From positions 111,078,328 to 111,142,327 of the forward strand of contig CM019064.1 in assembly GCA_009667805.1 (NCBI GenBank): a stretch of DNA of 64,000 nt. Direction: 5' to 3'. Made by a program: the position numbers and the translations under genes. Shown here piece by piece: positions 33,517-45,469 of this stretch. The notes beneath the pieces are model-generated. The model was not told the DNA's origin. It saw only the letters and a list, made by a program, of their open reading frames with translations, and did not search any database. Every line of letters begins with the position of its first letter. The first letter of the stretch is position 1. Origin of the DNA: Leptobrachium leishanense (taxonomy: Eukaryota > Chordata > Amphibia > Anura > Megophryidae).

Positions 33517-34507
33517 GCATACAGGTTCTCTATAACTGCAACTGGCTGTGTCTCCTGTCAGCCCTCAACTGGGAGACAAAATGGATGACCAACTGTCAAC
33601 AGCCAACCGCTAAAAGAAACACCCAACTTCCCCCCATTGGCAGCCAGCACACCGCAAGCACCCTTTTTGTGACAATTTTATGAAAACCGTGTGCCATGGT
33701 ATTACAGAATTTTCCTATAGGTTCTGTTATCGATATGCATAGGATATTTGCAGGATTTAATCACATATTAAATGAGCGCATGTTGTTTTGGGCACAGCAG
33801 ATTCATGTTTTAGAGTTACTTCCAAATACAATACAACTCATTGTTTCGAAAGTAGAACTTCAAGGCCCATGAGAGGCATGCTTCCAAATACCTTTGCATG
33901 CCTCCCACATCAGTAAAATTAATGCAACATTAATGCATATGAATAAGTTGATATGTATGTAATGACAGCCCTTCAACAACTTCTTTCTTATTTATATCTT
34001 AAGCTATTTAGTAGGAAGAATCTTCATGCTTGGTTTTGACAAGAAATGAAATTGAAATAGCAGGTAAATTGAGCTTTCACTCTACTGCGCTCTATCTAAT
34101 GAATAACAGAAATGTATTAGATCAATGGTATCGATGTCTCTTATTTAAAAAGAAAACAGTCATCTTTAATTTCTATGTTACTTTATATTAGTTAAATAGT
34201 TCCAGAGCATTTGACATCTACAATTATCTGTTCCGTTTATGATTATTCGAAGTTATCTTGTGAACGACGATAAAAGCAGGGAAGACAAGCCCCCATGAAG
34301 GCTCCATGAAGGCTGCAGCGGGTGAAAAAATCTTTAAGTTTGTTCTCAAACGTTTAACAAAAAACATTGTAGATAATATAATATATATATATATATTACA
34401 GTTCAGGAGGTGGTTCATATAAAGTTACATTGATGTTGGCACGGTATATGGGGATTATCGAATAATTATGCGTGTGCTGTGTTTTGAAAGTCTACAAACA
34501 TATTAAA
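33517..34507. other. Unannotated stretch
   Basis: AT-rich non-coding sequence with a short (AT)n at about 34378-34397. There are no terminal repeats or coding similarity. The sequence is compositionally even and could be unique DNA. Confidence 0.5.
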
Positions 34508-35129
34508 TACAGAAAATTGGGGTTATACCTAGAATTGAGCGCTGCTTACGTGGGATCTGTTTTTGTTGTTTAAATCCCGTGTGTGTAGACAGTGGGATGC
34601 AACCTCGTCTAAATGTATAGCAGAGGAGATATATTTACACTGAGTGCTATAAATGTTATGGTATGGAGCACTTGGTCAAACGAATGTCAATTTATATGTT
34701 ATAGGTAAAAAACATATGACATTTAACATGTAAAGCACTTCTCTCAAAAGTGAAAGTACAGGTTATGCGACATAGGTATCATCTGTATACGTATTGAAGA
34801 GTCTATTTTGCAGTGTTTATACTTGCAATATAGACTCTACAATACATATACAGATGATACCTATGTGCGCATAACCTGTACTTTCACTTTTGAGAGAAGT
34901 GCTTTACATGTTAAATGTCATATGTTTTTTACCTATAACATATAAATTGACATTCGTTTGACCAAGTGCTCCATACCATAACATTTATAGCACTCAGTGT
35001 AAATATATCTCCTCTGCTATACATTTAGAAGAGGTTGCATCTCACTGTCTACACACACGGGATTTAAACAACAAAAACAGATCCCACTTAAGCAGCGCTC
35101 AATTCTAGGTATAACCCCATTTTTCTGTA
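34508..35129. repeat. 622-bp inverted repeat (fold-back)
   Basis: The left arm starts TACAGAAAATTGGGGTTATA and the right arm ends with its complement. Arms run about 300 bp (to about 34812 and from about 34840), with a few mismatches and small indels, around a centre of some 25-30 bp (ATTTTGCAGTGTTTATACTT). No coding frame and no obvious target duplication at these limits. Confidence 0.88.
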
Positions 35130-35349
35130 CATACGACCAGGCAGTAGCAAAGTACTGCCATTCTATCTCAGAAGGGCAGCAGCATACGGACATAATACAC
35201 ACAAGGACGGGCGCCGTTTGAAGGTTTTCCACCATTTATCCAAAACATATTAATTACACCTTATTATCTCTTTTCATATGACATCCATACGACAATGTAA
35301 CAAATGGGTAAAACCAGGAGGAAACAGCATGTTAGGAATATGTTCTTCT
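35130..35349. other. Short spacer
   Basis: Nothing recognised between the fold-back and the next hAT element. Confidence 0.5.
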
Positions 35350-36540
35350 ATAGAGACTAGACATGTGCACAGCACAAAATTTCGTTTTAAACTAATGGAT
35401 TAGTCCTAAAATGCAATTTATTTAGTTGCTAAAGAAATTCGTTTTCAGTTCTTTAGTATGAAAACTAATTTCATTCATCCGAAAACCAATGGATACAATT
35501 ACTATTGTAGTGGCTCCTCAGAGGGCTGAGATCGGCTGCTTGTTACAGTATCTCTCACTCTCAGCACAGCAAAGCTGTTACAGTAACTGACTGCTGCTCA
35601 TCACAGCGCTCAGAGTTTCAGTAAAACTAGTAATTAATATTTTTATATATAAGAGGTTAGAACAATATTATTTCCTTGTTTTACTGAAACTCTGAGCGCT
35701 GTTATAGTCAGTTACTGTATCAGCTGAGCCTGATATATTGTACTGAGAGATAATATAACAAGCATCCGATCTCAGCGCACATAGCCACTGGATTTAAAGG
35801 GCTAAAAAAAAAAGGCTCCTCTCTGTATAATGTTTAGAACATCCTCCTGTATTAATTAATACCCCTCTCTGTATAATGTATACAACATCCACCTGCATTA
35901 ATTAATGCCCCTCTCTGTATAGAACATCCTACTGCATTGGCATGTGGAGGGTGCAGAACTTCGGAATGCAATGCTTATCCAGCACAGGGGAGGGAACTTT
36001 TACTTAAACTTTGTATCTCTGTGGGGGAGACACAAGACTATAAAAGCAGGGGAGAGGGAAAATATTAACGTAAATTGATCTGAAAGCTCAGAGAAGAGAT
36101 TACTGGTGCAAATTTATTTTTATAATAAAATAAATAAAGCACTTTAAATCTAGGGAAAACATTCAAATAAATCACACTGAAGGCTCATAATGACAGAGTA
36201 ACTGTGAGAGCTGGATACTAAATGTATCAGACGTAAAAAAAAACTTTATAACAAGCAGCACTGGGAGAGGAGAGGGACTTTATATAAAACATGTATTATA
36301 GATGAGTAAAGGGGGATAGTGCTGCTGGATAATATAAAATGTATCAGACCTAAGCCCCTATTATGCAGAGTGGGAGGGGAAATAACACACATTTTATAAA
36401 GAACCTCTCTTCTCCCAGCGCTGCTTGTTATAAAGGGGTTTTTACTATCCAGCCCTCCTCTGTCATTAGCTTTCAGCAGGGCCGGACTGGGGATAAAAAC
36501 CAGCCCTGGAAATAATTTCACACCAGCCCCAGTAATATGC

Positions 36541-37770
36541 GATGTGTTTGAGGGTATCGCAGAGCTGTACAGTAATGTGTGGTGTGTTTCAGGGTATCAC
36601 AGAGCTGTACAGTAATGTGTGGTGTGTTTCAGGGTATCGCAGCGCTGTACAGTAATGTGTGGTGTGTTTCAGGGTATTGCAGCGCTGTACAGTAATGTGT
36701 GGTGTGTTTCAGGGTATCGCAGCGCTGTACAGTAATGTGTGGTGCGTTTCAGGGTATCGCAGAGCTGTACAGTAATGTGTGGTGCGTTTGAGTGTATCGC
36801 AGAGCTGTACAGTAATGTGTGGTGCGTTTCACAGTATCACAGAGTTGTACAGTAATGTGTGGTGCGTTTGAGTGTATCGCAGCGCTGTACAGTAATGTGT
36901 GGTATGTTTCAGGGTATCGCAGCGCTGTACAGTAATGTGTGGTGCGTTTCAGGGTATCGCAGAGCTGTACAGTAATGTGTGGTGCGTTTCAGGGTATCGC
37001 AGAGCTGTACAGTAATGTGTGGTGCATTTCAGGGTATCGCAGAGCTGTACAGTAATGTGTGGTGCGTTTCAGGGTATCGCAGAGCTGTACAGTAAGGTGT
37101 GGTGCGTTTCAGGGTATCGCAGAGCTGTACAGTAATGTGTGGTGCGTTTCAGGGTATCGCAGAGCTGTACAGTAATGTGGTGTGCGTTTCAGGGTATCGC
37201 AGAGCTGTAACAGTAATGTGTGGTGCGTTTCAGGGTATCGCAGAGCTGTACAAGTAATGTGTGGTGCGTTTCAGGGTATCGCAGAGATGTACAGTAATGT
37301 GTGGTGCGTTTCAGGTATCGCAGAGCTGTACAGTAATGTGTGGTGCGTTTCAGGGTATCGCAGAGCTGTACAGTAACGTGTGGTGCGTTTCAGGGTATCG
37401 CAGAGCTGTACAGTAATGTGTGGTGCGTTTCAGGGTAAGTGGTAGCGTTTCAGGGTATCGCAGAGCTGTACAGTAATGTGTGGTGCGTTTCAGGTAAGGT
37501 GCGTTTCAGGGTATCGCAGAGCTGTACAGTAATGTGTGGTGCGTTTCAGGGTATCGCAGAGCTGTACAGTAACGTGTTGGTGGGTTTGAGTGTATCGCAG
37601 AGCTGTACAGTAATGTGTGGTGCGTTTCAGGGTATCGCAGAGCTGTACAGTAACGTGTGGGTGGTTTGAGTGTATCGCAGAGCTGTTACAGTAACGTGCT
37701 GTTGGTGGGTTTGAGTGTATCGCAGAGCTGTACAGTAACGTGTGGTGGGTTGAGGGTATCGCAGCGCTTT
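36541..37770. repeat. 40-bp minisatellite, about 30 copies
   Basis: The unit contains GGTGCGTTTCAGGGTATCGC and AGAGCTGTACAGTAATGTGT. The left units carry TGTGTTTC and the right units GCGTTTC, with small indels accumulating after about 37200. Open frames of up to 76 codons across it are by-products of the repeat. Confidence 0.95.
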
Positions 37771-38019
37771 ACAGTTAGCTGGATAGAGGGGTGCTTCAGG
37801 CTGCAGGAAAAAGTTTAGATTTAGTAGAGAAGGACAAGCCAGGAGTCTAAATGGCAGCCAGGACCCCAGAAAGCACTCACCCTGTGTACTCTGGTGGGGT
37901 ATGAATGAGCACTCCGCCCAGCCTATACTAATACAGAGGCTACTTGAGGAACAGACCTGGCTTTTCTCCTCCACGTGTCCTGGGGGCTCTGCTGCCGCAC
38001 AGATTCATCTCACTGTCAC

Positions 38020-38542
38020 TGGTGGGCCCAGCCGGATGGGTTGTGGCAGCAGGCGAAGCTGAAGAGGGATCCGAGCACCAGGGATGAGCGAGCGCCCTCC
38101 TCCTGGCAGGGGAGTGGAGTGGTGCGCTGGCTGCTGCCGCAGGCAGGGGCTGAGCGCGGAGGATGGAGCCGCCGATCACAGGAGAGGGATGCAGCGACGA
38201 GCGCATGCAGAGGATATGAGCAGCTGCTTCCCGCTCAGATACCCGTTTCCCACTAGTTCCCAGCCCCCCAATTGTCCCAGCCTCCTCCTTCCATTGGCTG
38301 GGAACTAGTGGGAAGCGGGTATCTGAGCGGAAGCAGCTGCTCATATCCTCTGCATGCCGCTCATCTGCATTCCTCTCCCTGTGATCGGCGGCTCCATCCT
38401 CCGCGCTCAGCCCGCCTGCCTGCGGCAGCAGCCAGCGCACAACTCAACTCCCCTGCCAGGAGCAGGGCGCTCGCTCATCCCTGGTGCTCGGATCCCCACT
38501 TCAGCTTCGCCTGCTGCCACAGCCTGTCCGGCTGGGCCCAAT
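38020..38542. repeat. GC-rich inverted repeat with arms of about 240 bp
   Basis: The left arm (about 38030-38266) and right arm (about 38293-38542) are reverse complements with over 90% identity by eye. They share GGGAACTAGTGGGAAGCGGG next to a loop of about 26 bp. The arms contain the CAGGCGAAGCTGAAG and GATCCGAGCACCAGG words in mirror order. A strong cruciform or hairpin-RNA former. Confidence 0.9.
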
Positions 38543-39215
38543 AAAGTGTGCTGCAGCAGCTCACAAAAGCAATCAGCTCCGGATTCGGACTCAGAGTCCG
38601 ATACCGGAGCTGAGCGTTAAGGCGGCCAGTCAATCTGGGCCGGCCTGCTACCAACCCACGGCCGCGGGCTCTTGCCTCTCGGGCCCAAAAAGATGATAGC
38701 GGCCCAATTATTGACCTAAGTCTAAGCAGCCTACCGGGATTCCTCCCGGTATCCCGGTAGGCCAGTCCGGCACTGGCTTTCAGTGTGATTTATTTGAATG
38801 TTTTCCTTCTCCAGCTGCTTTTATCATCTTGTCTGCCTCATAGACATGCAAGGGTTAAGTAAAGGTTTCCTCTCCTGTGCTGGCTGTCTGTGCTGTGAGT
38901 GAGTATTCTGGAGCTCTATCACTGTCAGATTTTCGGCTAGGGGTCGGGAAGGATTACGCATACATACCTTTTCTGTAGCTTTGCAATGTTGCGCTTCATT
39001 ACTGGTCTCCTTCACTCATCAATGTAATATCACAAAAAGGACTGAAACTAAAATGAAGTGCATTTTATTTTAGTTTCTTTCGTTTTTTGTACTGAGCAGT
39101 TTTGTATCTCTTGAGTCATACTAAAACTGAATAATCCCAAAATTCGGACTAAATCGTTTTAGTACTAAAATGAATGCACATGTCTAATAGAGACATTGAA
39201 TTGACTTGGACCATT

Positions 39216-39945
39216 GGGGTTATTCAAATAGAGCCGTATTGGCCCCGAAATCGCACCGAAAAGTGAATTTCCTCATACTTTGCAATTTTGTGTCTATTCG
39301 GCTATTCAAAAAGCAGGCAGTTTGCCAAATATCCCCATGGAGAAGCAATGGTTAATCTATTCAGAGAAATGTCAGTGAAATGCCCTGATTTTCAGTGGTT
39401 TCATTCGACAGGTTTAATGAGATGAATCCCATAGGTTTCAATGGAAAATAAATTCACGTTTGTTGTGAAATATTTATTCAACTGTTTATTCTTTTCATTT
39501 TCAGCAAAAAGTGTCTTAATTTATATATTTTTAAGGATTTTTTCGGCTTTTATCAGGATTTTTTTTAGCCCCTTTTTTCAGATTTTTTTAAAATGGCATT
39601 TTGTTTTCTGTAACAGATCATTTTATTATTATTCATAGGTCCTTTTATATTATTTCCAGGCATTTTAGTGTCGTAGTTTTTTTGCAAACGCGTTTTAAAA
39701 GTTGCATTTTTTTTTTTTTTTTTACCCCTGTTCGGTGGCTTGTCATCTTTTTCCGGCAGCTGGTCGGTGCTCTGTTCGTCTGGTCATTGGCTTTTTTCGG
39801 ATCGATTAGGTGGTTTTTCAGATGTGTTCGGCTGCTCGTATGCTGCATTTCAGGGACCCTGTGGTGGATGCTGAATTCACTGCAGGGTCGGCGTATCGAA
39901 CTTGCTGAAGTACAGTGACATTTCGGTGCTCTCTCAATAACTCTG
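39216..39945. mobile_element. GGGTTATT-family MITE (copy 4)
   Basis: It starts GGGGTTATTCAAATAGAGCC and ends TTCGGTGCTCTCTCAATAAC. The internal hairpin is at 39855-39889. It inserted just 22 bp outside the target duplication of the hAT element. Confidence 0.8.
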
Positions 39946-39949
39946 CATG

Positions 39950-40769
39950 TCTGTTAACCCTTTCTGTTGATTCAATAAAAATAATATAATGATAATAAAA
40001 ATGTTGTATATCTATCCAGCTATCTATATATACAATTGGTTTAATTACAAGACAAGATCATACATTGCGTAAGCCTGGCACAACTCAATGCCCATCACAA
40101 CAGGTCCCATCTATTGCCAACCTAATAACTGCTCTTAAGAGATAAATTAACTTGGGATATACATCCTCCTGGAGCTCTCTGCAGGGTTTATATAAACCCA
40201 GTGCAATGTTTAAATAAGCCCTTTGATGAACATGTAAACCATATTTTGGGTGGCAAACCCAAGAGGTGTATATATATACATATACGCGCCAGAGGGTGGA
40301 TTACATTGACGCTGTTGGCAGGCTTAAGCAATTCACAGCTGTTCATTGTGAACCAAATTTCCACCATTTTATTCAACAAAGCTTAGATTTAAGAATTTTT
40401 CAACATGTGGTAAAAGCTGGTATTATGCACCCATGCATGAAGCTGTTGTTGCAGGTTTTTGAATGTGTTTGACTGGAGTGCTCTCTCCCTGGTTTTGTTT
40501 CTATTTTATTTTTGAGACGCACCCACACTGAATGCTTAGTTTAGGTTCAGTGCTATCCCCCATGTGTTTTTTTTATATATTATATATATATATGTTTAGT
40601 TTTAGCGCACTAGCACCTTTCATAGCAAGATACAAAGGATCAAATTGGTTTACACTCAAGGATGTCAATAGGACATGAGCTGACCCTGACAAAAGAATAT
40701 TATTCTGCTCCGGTGCAAAAATTCTGACTGCATCCAAACATCCTCCAAATTTCAGATGCACACGGAGAC
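39950..40769. other. Unannotated stretch
   Basis: Only a short (AT)n at about 40575-40592 stands out. The sequence around 40140-40540 has the look of a dispersed repeat (GTTTGACTGGAGTGCTCTCT) but has no partner here. Confidence 0.45.
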
Positions 40770-40772
40770 TAT

Positions 40773-41665
40773 CAGGGTTATCCAAAGAGATTCGAAAAGT
40801 CACCGCACGTTCGGTGACTTTTCGTTCTCTTCAATTCGGTTCCTTTTGCCGATTGCATTTCGGTGACCCTGCGGTGTATTCAGCAAACAGCACAGGGTCC
40901 CCGAATTGCAGGGAAAAGCTGCCGCAAACCTGACGAAAACTAACCGAATGCACGCTGAAAACAAGCAAAAACATCTGGATTAACCTTCGAAAAAGCCGAA
41001 CAGGAGCCGAACAGGAGCCGAATCACACAGAGCCGAAGCAGCTGTGACGTAGAGGAGGCAGTGAATAAATTAGCAAAACCATTTGTATGAATCTGGGAAA
41101 AAGAAACGCTGTTTGCAAAGAAACTACTGAGCGTAAATGTCTGAAATTTTCACAGGAGGTCCAGGGAATGATAATAAAGAGGGCTGTTACAAAAAAAATA
41201 AGTAAACTGAAAAAAAAAAAAAAAAATCGGACTTTAAAAAAAAAAAAAATCAGAAAAATGCTTAAAATATCCGAAAAAATCTATAAATAAAGAGACTTTT
41301 TGCTGCAGAATTTTATAATGAACGGTTTATTAGATATTGAATTAAAACGGGAATATTTTTAACATTGAAGCCTATGGGATTCTCCTGAATAAATTTGCCG
41401 AATTAAACCACCGAATGGCAGGGCATTAGGGGAACCTTTCACTGCTGGTTTGTGTTCTCTGAATAGCCGAAGCAGTGCTTTTTTATGAGGATTTCACTGC
41501 CCTCGAACAGGGACCGAACAGGCACCGTATGTTCAGGCAATTCGCCATGATTTGGTGAATTGCCTGCTCTCTGGATAGCCGAATGGTCAGGAAAGGCAAC
41601 CGAACGCTGATTTTCAGCGTTCGGTTACCTTTCTCAAGCAATTCGGATCTCTTTGGATAACCCTG
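40773..41665. mobile_element. GGGTTATT-family MITE (copy 5)
   Basis: It starts CAGGGTTATCCAAAGAGATT and ends with its near complement. The duplication TAT flanks it. The internal palindrome is at 40865-40899. It is closely similar to copy 2 along its length, including the ACGGGAATATTTTTAACATT module at about 41345. Confidence 0.87.
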
Positions 41666-41711
41666 TATGTAAAATTTGAAAAAAATGAATTTAATGTTGC
41701 ATAATATGTAT

Positions 41712-41789
41712 AGATCGACGTTTCAGTTCCCAAAGCAACTTTCCTCAGGATCCTGAGGAAAGTTGCTTTGGGAACTGAAACGTCGATCT
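41712..41789. repeat. Perfect 78-bp palindrome at the 3' side of a Penelope-like element
   Basis: Two 39-bp arms (41712-41750 and 41751-41789) are exact reverse complements, meeting at TCAGGA/TCCTGA. Each arm contains a hammerhead-like module, so both strands read the same. Confidence 0.93.
41747..41789 (+). ncRNA. Hammerhead-ribozyme-like motif of PLE type
   Basis: CTGAGGA at 41753-41759 fits CTGANGA. Stem II AGTT/AACT with loop GCTTTGGG follows after one extra A. GAAA is at 41777-41780, a palindromic ACGT forms a minimal stem III, and GTC precedes the cut. Stem I is AGGATC paired with GATCTT. Core bases are present; the extra base beside stem II is a departure. The palindrome places a mirror copy on the minus strand. 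Confidence 0.6.
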
Positions 41790-41820
41790 TTATAGAGCAA
41801 CAGCTGTTCACGTGGCGTTT

Positions 41821-43740
41821 TCAGGGCTGATTTGATTTTTTTTTAGAGATTGTCCTCTTCTTATAGCATTTCCTCTTAAATGATGTAGACAGTTTGCTCA
41901 GTTGTTCATCCCTGTCTCCATTGTCAGAACAGATTCGGTCGTACCCGGTGGTCTTGCTGTAGATGATGCCTTGTTTGGTGCAATTGGGATGAAAGCTGGT
42001 TTTGTGGCGGTAGCTGGACCTGTCTATGGGTTTTCTGTATACAGATGAGTGCAACTGAAATGGTACAGTCAAAGAAGCTCACACTGTGCTTGGAAAAATC
42101 CATCTTACGTTTGTTAGATAGGTGTAACATATTGAATGCATCGTGGAAGTCTAGAAGGCGTTCCTCTCCTTCTGTCCATAAGAGTGAAAATGTCATTAAT
42201 GCATCGCAGGTATTTGTGTGGTTTGTGAGGGCGAGTGTTCAGGAACCTCTGTTCTAGATCAGCCATGAAAAGATTGGCATATTGTGGTGACATTTTACTA
42301 TCCATAGCAATCCCGGCCATTTGTAGGTAGCAGTTAATGCAAAAGCTGAAATAGTTGTGTGTGAGTATAAATACAATCAGCCTGGTAATTATTCCGCCAT
42401 CATATTTATGCAGAGTATTGTGGGAGGAGAGAGATTTGAGACAGGCATTCATTCTATCTTTATGTGGGATGTTGCTGTATAGTAACCATAGTAACCAATA
42501 TAGTGTCAGTCGGCAGTGTCTGGATATCTCTGAGTTTGTTGAGAAAGTCTGTGTTGTCCTGTATAAAGCTGGCAGTGTTGTTTACTAAGAGTTTCAGGAT
42601 ACCCTCTATAAGGCCAGAAATTTGTTTGGTAAATGTGTCCATACCTATGATAAAGGGTCATATCCCATAGGCCCGGAATTGTGAATTTTGGCCAGAATGT
42701 AGAAAGTGTCCATGCAAGGATTGGAAGGCACCAGATTCTCCAATTCTTGTTGTAGATAAGTTTGACAAGTTTGGTTTTGTATACAGTTGTGGGGTCGTGA
42801 GTTAATTTCTGGTAATAGCTTTCATCACATAGTTGTCTGTCACCCTCTGCAATAGGGATGTGCGTTTCGGGTTTCGGAATTTCTGAATTTTAACGAAATT
42901 TCCCGATTCGTGTTTTCGGATGCGGCCGAATTTCCGAAAATTTTTAGATCCGAAAATGGCAGATCCTAAAAGTTTTCCGAGCCGAAACGAAATATTTTCG
43001 GAATTTTCGAATGGACTTGAAATGTGTCAAATCGAAATTTATTGCTTTGAAACTAGGAGAACAGACGTTCCGAAAAAATGAAAATTTCCGAAGTTACGAA
43101 AAGTCGATACAAAAAACGAGCAAAGTGACACGAAAATACGAAAAACGGTCGATATTCCGAAAACATGTATAAGTCCGAAAAACGAAAATTTCCAAAATTA
43201 CGAAAAGTCGATACAAAAAACAAGCAAAGTGACACGAAAATATGAAAAATGGTCGATATTCCAAAAAAAAATATGTACACGAAAAACGAGTCGAGCCGAA
43301 CCGAATCGAAACAGAAATCGGTCGAAACGAGCCGAATCGAAAAGTTTAAAAATCCGAAAAATCGAACCGAATCGAACCGAAAAAAAAATCGGTGCACAAG
43401 CCTACTCTGCAATGTAGTCCTAGATGTTCATGACAACCACTGATCCACCTTTGTCAGCTGGCTTGATGATGATGATGTTTGTGCTGGATAGATTGTTTGG
43501 GGCCATCCTTTCTGCATGTGAGAGGTTTGATGGGTTTTTCTCTGCTGCTGTGTGGGTAATCAGGTATGTCACTCCTATGCGGAATTTTTTAATATAGTTG
43601 TCAAATTTGACATTACGTCTTGCTGCAAGTGTGAAGTCTTTGTTCCTATCTTACCTGCTGATGAGCCTTTGTTGCTCCTTTTTGTAGAGGCATTCCATTT
43701 CAGTTTCCACATCTTTGGCTCTTGATGGGATTTGTTGTAG
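41821..43740 (-). pseudogene. Penelope-like element reverse transcriptase, decayed
   Basis: Reading the minus strand from 43740: an IIIIKPADKGGSVVV block (about 43450-43500); then, beyond a nested MITE (42853-43404), a FYILAKIHNSG segment; NNTASFIQDNTDFLNKLRDI (42460-42642); MDSKMSPQYANLFMADLEQR (42240-42300); and YLRCINDIF, where the usual YIDDIF catalytic pair has become IND. After frame changes come FFDCTISV and HSSVYRKPIDRSSYRHKTSF, the typical PLE tail. No GIY-YIG endonuclease domain is found downstream. Several frameshifts, a mutated active site and the MITE make it dead. It is the closest candidate here for the machinery class thought to mobilise retrozymes. Confidence 0.88.
42853..43404. 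mobile_element. hAT MITE of the TAGGGATGTG family (copy 2), inside the PLE
   Basis: It starts TAGGGATGTGCGTTTCGGG and ends ATCGGTGCACAAGCCTA. The perfect 8-bp duplication CTCTGCAA flanks it at 42845-42852 and 43405-43412. It is internally related to copies 1 and 3, with a partly duplicated central segment (ACGAAAAGTCGATACAAAAA occurs twice). Confidence 0.92.
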
Positions 43741-43749
43741 GTTGAACTG

Positions 43750-45185
43750 TTATATAGTTATACAGATTTATAGAGTATGAACTGAATATGGAAGACAATA
43801 ATTTATTTTCTAACTTTAGCAAGTTATTCCTATTTAAAAGAAGAGTCAATGGACTCGTCCCTCCTGCATTTTTGCTTTTTTATAAAAATGTTTTGCTGTA
43901 AATGGCATGAATTGCTTTAATAATAAGTTATTATCCTAAATCCTAAGCAAGACACGCATGTAATTTTAACGCAAAAAATTTACAGTCAAATACCATTGAT
44001 AAGCAGTTTGAGAATTCTCATGTTTGTAGTTTAATATATTAAATTGATCTCAATCTGTATTTCACTATTCTTTATTTATACATTTTATTTGAGATAAACA
44101 AATAACATATGCGAAGGAAATATCCAAATGTTTTTGCTTTTTTATTTTTATAAACTGTTGAGCAGATCCTTTTTTTGCACTCTCAACTGGACTGCAACAA
44201 TTAAATTTATATAGTTTATTCCAGTGTTTTATACATTTAACAAATGTCACGTCAAGCTGTGTATTTTTACAGAGCACATTTGGACAAGTCCTTGGATAAC
44301 TGTGATCCTGTATATAATGAGTTGTGCACATTGAAAATGTGGGATTGCGAGTGGCTGACTCACGAACAGAGTCGCTTGTAAACGACTGCAAGCTGCTTCA
44401 CTTAGATAAACCATTTCCTTGACTGTTAAAGCATCAAAAACAGAGCTATTAACAACATTTCCATCATGCCAATATTTCTTTTTATAAGATGCAGGTGGAT
44501 ACTTCAAGATGACAATACACATAATACTCCAATGATAAACATTCCCTAAGGTAAAATTGGGAATGTTGACAAAGCTATGTGTTCACGTTCAATAGGACCT
44601 CAAAGATGGTTATGGTTGAGTTTCATACCGTAATGATATCATTTCCGGAAACCTAAAAAACTGTACAAACAACACAAAATTTTAAATTATATATACAGTA
44701 TATCTTTTAAGATGGTATAACTTTGTTGAAAGGAACAAAAACACAACATAAAATTGAAGTGAAAGCATGTAACAAGTTGCTAGATGTTCTTACATACAAG
44801 GTTGTGCAATAATGTGTCGTAACAATGCTCACGGGATTGTATACATAAACAGCCAATTTCACAATTTCCACTCCCCAGCTGGATCATTATTTACAATAAA
44901 TGCACAGTGGGATAATATTGTACCGTAAAACTCACCAACAATAAGCTATAGATAATGTTGGGATTTAGTTGCATGCAATTGCTAGGCGTTTATGTCAGTT
45001 TGCAAACATGGAGCAAGAACCACATCACATCAAAATTGATGTTTAGGGGATGTCACCTGAAGTCAACCTTATGTAAGTGCATCAGCCTTTTACTCTTTCT
45101 AACGCTTACAACCTGAAGGAACTGTATAGTGAATCTTAAATTAATCCTAAATCAACTCATCACATTTAAAGATCAGTTTCTTAAT
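43750..45185. other. Unannotated stretch with weak open frames
   Basis: Minus-strand frames at 44247-44522 (91 codons) and 44065-44391 (108 codons) overlap, but neither resembles a family I recognise. A segment at 43787-43868 recurs at 45186-45266 (TATTTATTTTCTA and AAGTTATTCCTATTTAAAA are shared). Confidence 0.45.
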
Positions 45186-45258
45186 TTATATCCATTATTT
45201 ATTTTCTATGTTTAACAAGTTATTCCTATTTAAAAAAAGAGTCCATGGACATTTCCCT

Positions 45259-45296
45259 CCTGACTTTGCTTGACTAGTGAGCGAAACGCGTATGTC
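45259..45296 (+). ncRNA. Degenerate hammerhead-like motif
   Basis: CCTGACTTTGCTTGACTAGT followed by GAGCGAAACGCGTATGTC. Stem II GCTT/GAGC, GAAA and the palindromic ACGCGT are visible, but the first core string is CTGACTT rather than CTGANGA. Probably an old PLE end. Confidence 0.35.
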
Positions 45297-45469
45297 GACT
45301 CCCTATTTTGCATTGAACGTTGTTTACATGGAGCAACCAAAAGCAGGAGTCATTATAGAACTTTGGCTGGTAAGTAAGTAAAGTGCGTGTGTTTAGGTAA
45401 GAAGGGAAAAGTCTGCAGATTCTTTTTTTAACCCTTTCCCGCTGTGGGGCGTACTAAACCATCCCCACG

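Larger units (their letters stand above)
36477..38775. mobile_element. Nested hAT element with CAGGGCCGGACTGG ends
   Basis: It starts CAGGGCCGGACTGGGG and ends CCAGTCCGGCACTG. The 8-bp duplication GCTTTCAG flanks it at 36469-36476 and 38776-38783. The body consists of a 40-bp minisatellite, a GC-rich long palindrome, and a GC-rich right part. No transposase is seen; it is non-autonomous. Confidence 0.92.
35358..39186. mobile_element. hAT element of the TAGACATGTGCA family with nested insertions
   Basis: It starts TAGACATGTGCACAGC and ends GAATGCACATGTCTA, with the 8-bp duplication ATAGAGAC at 35350-35357 and 39187-39194. The outer 500-600 bp on each side match the 785-bp copy at 4302-5086 in reverse orientation, including the CAGTAACTGACTGCTGCTCA inverted pair at about 35580-35700. 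The interior is enlarged by a second hAT element at 36477-38775. No transposase frame. Confidence 0.9.

Noticed and set aside
37182..37669. Open frames of 64-76 codons with repeating protein sequence
   Set aside because: They fall wholly in the 40-bp minisatellite and repeat with its period; no start or codon logic.
36541..37770. CRISPR-like regular repeat
   Set aside because: Units are directly adjacent 40-mers without unique spacers, and the context is a vertebrate transposon.
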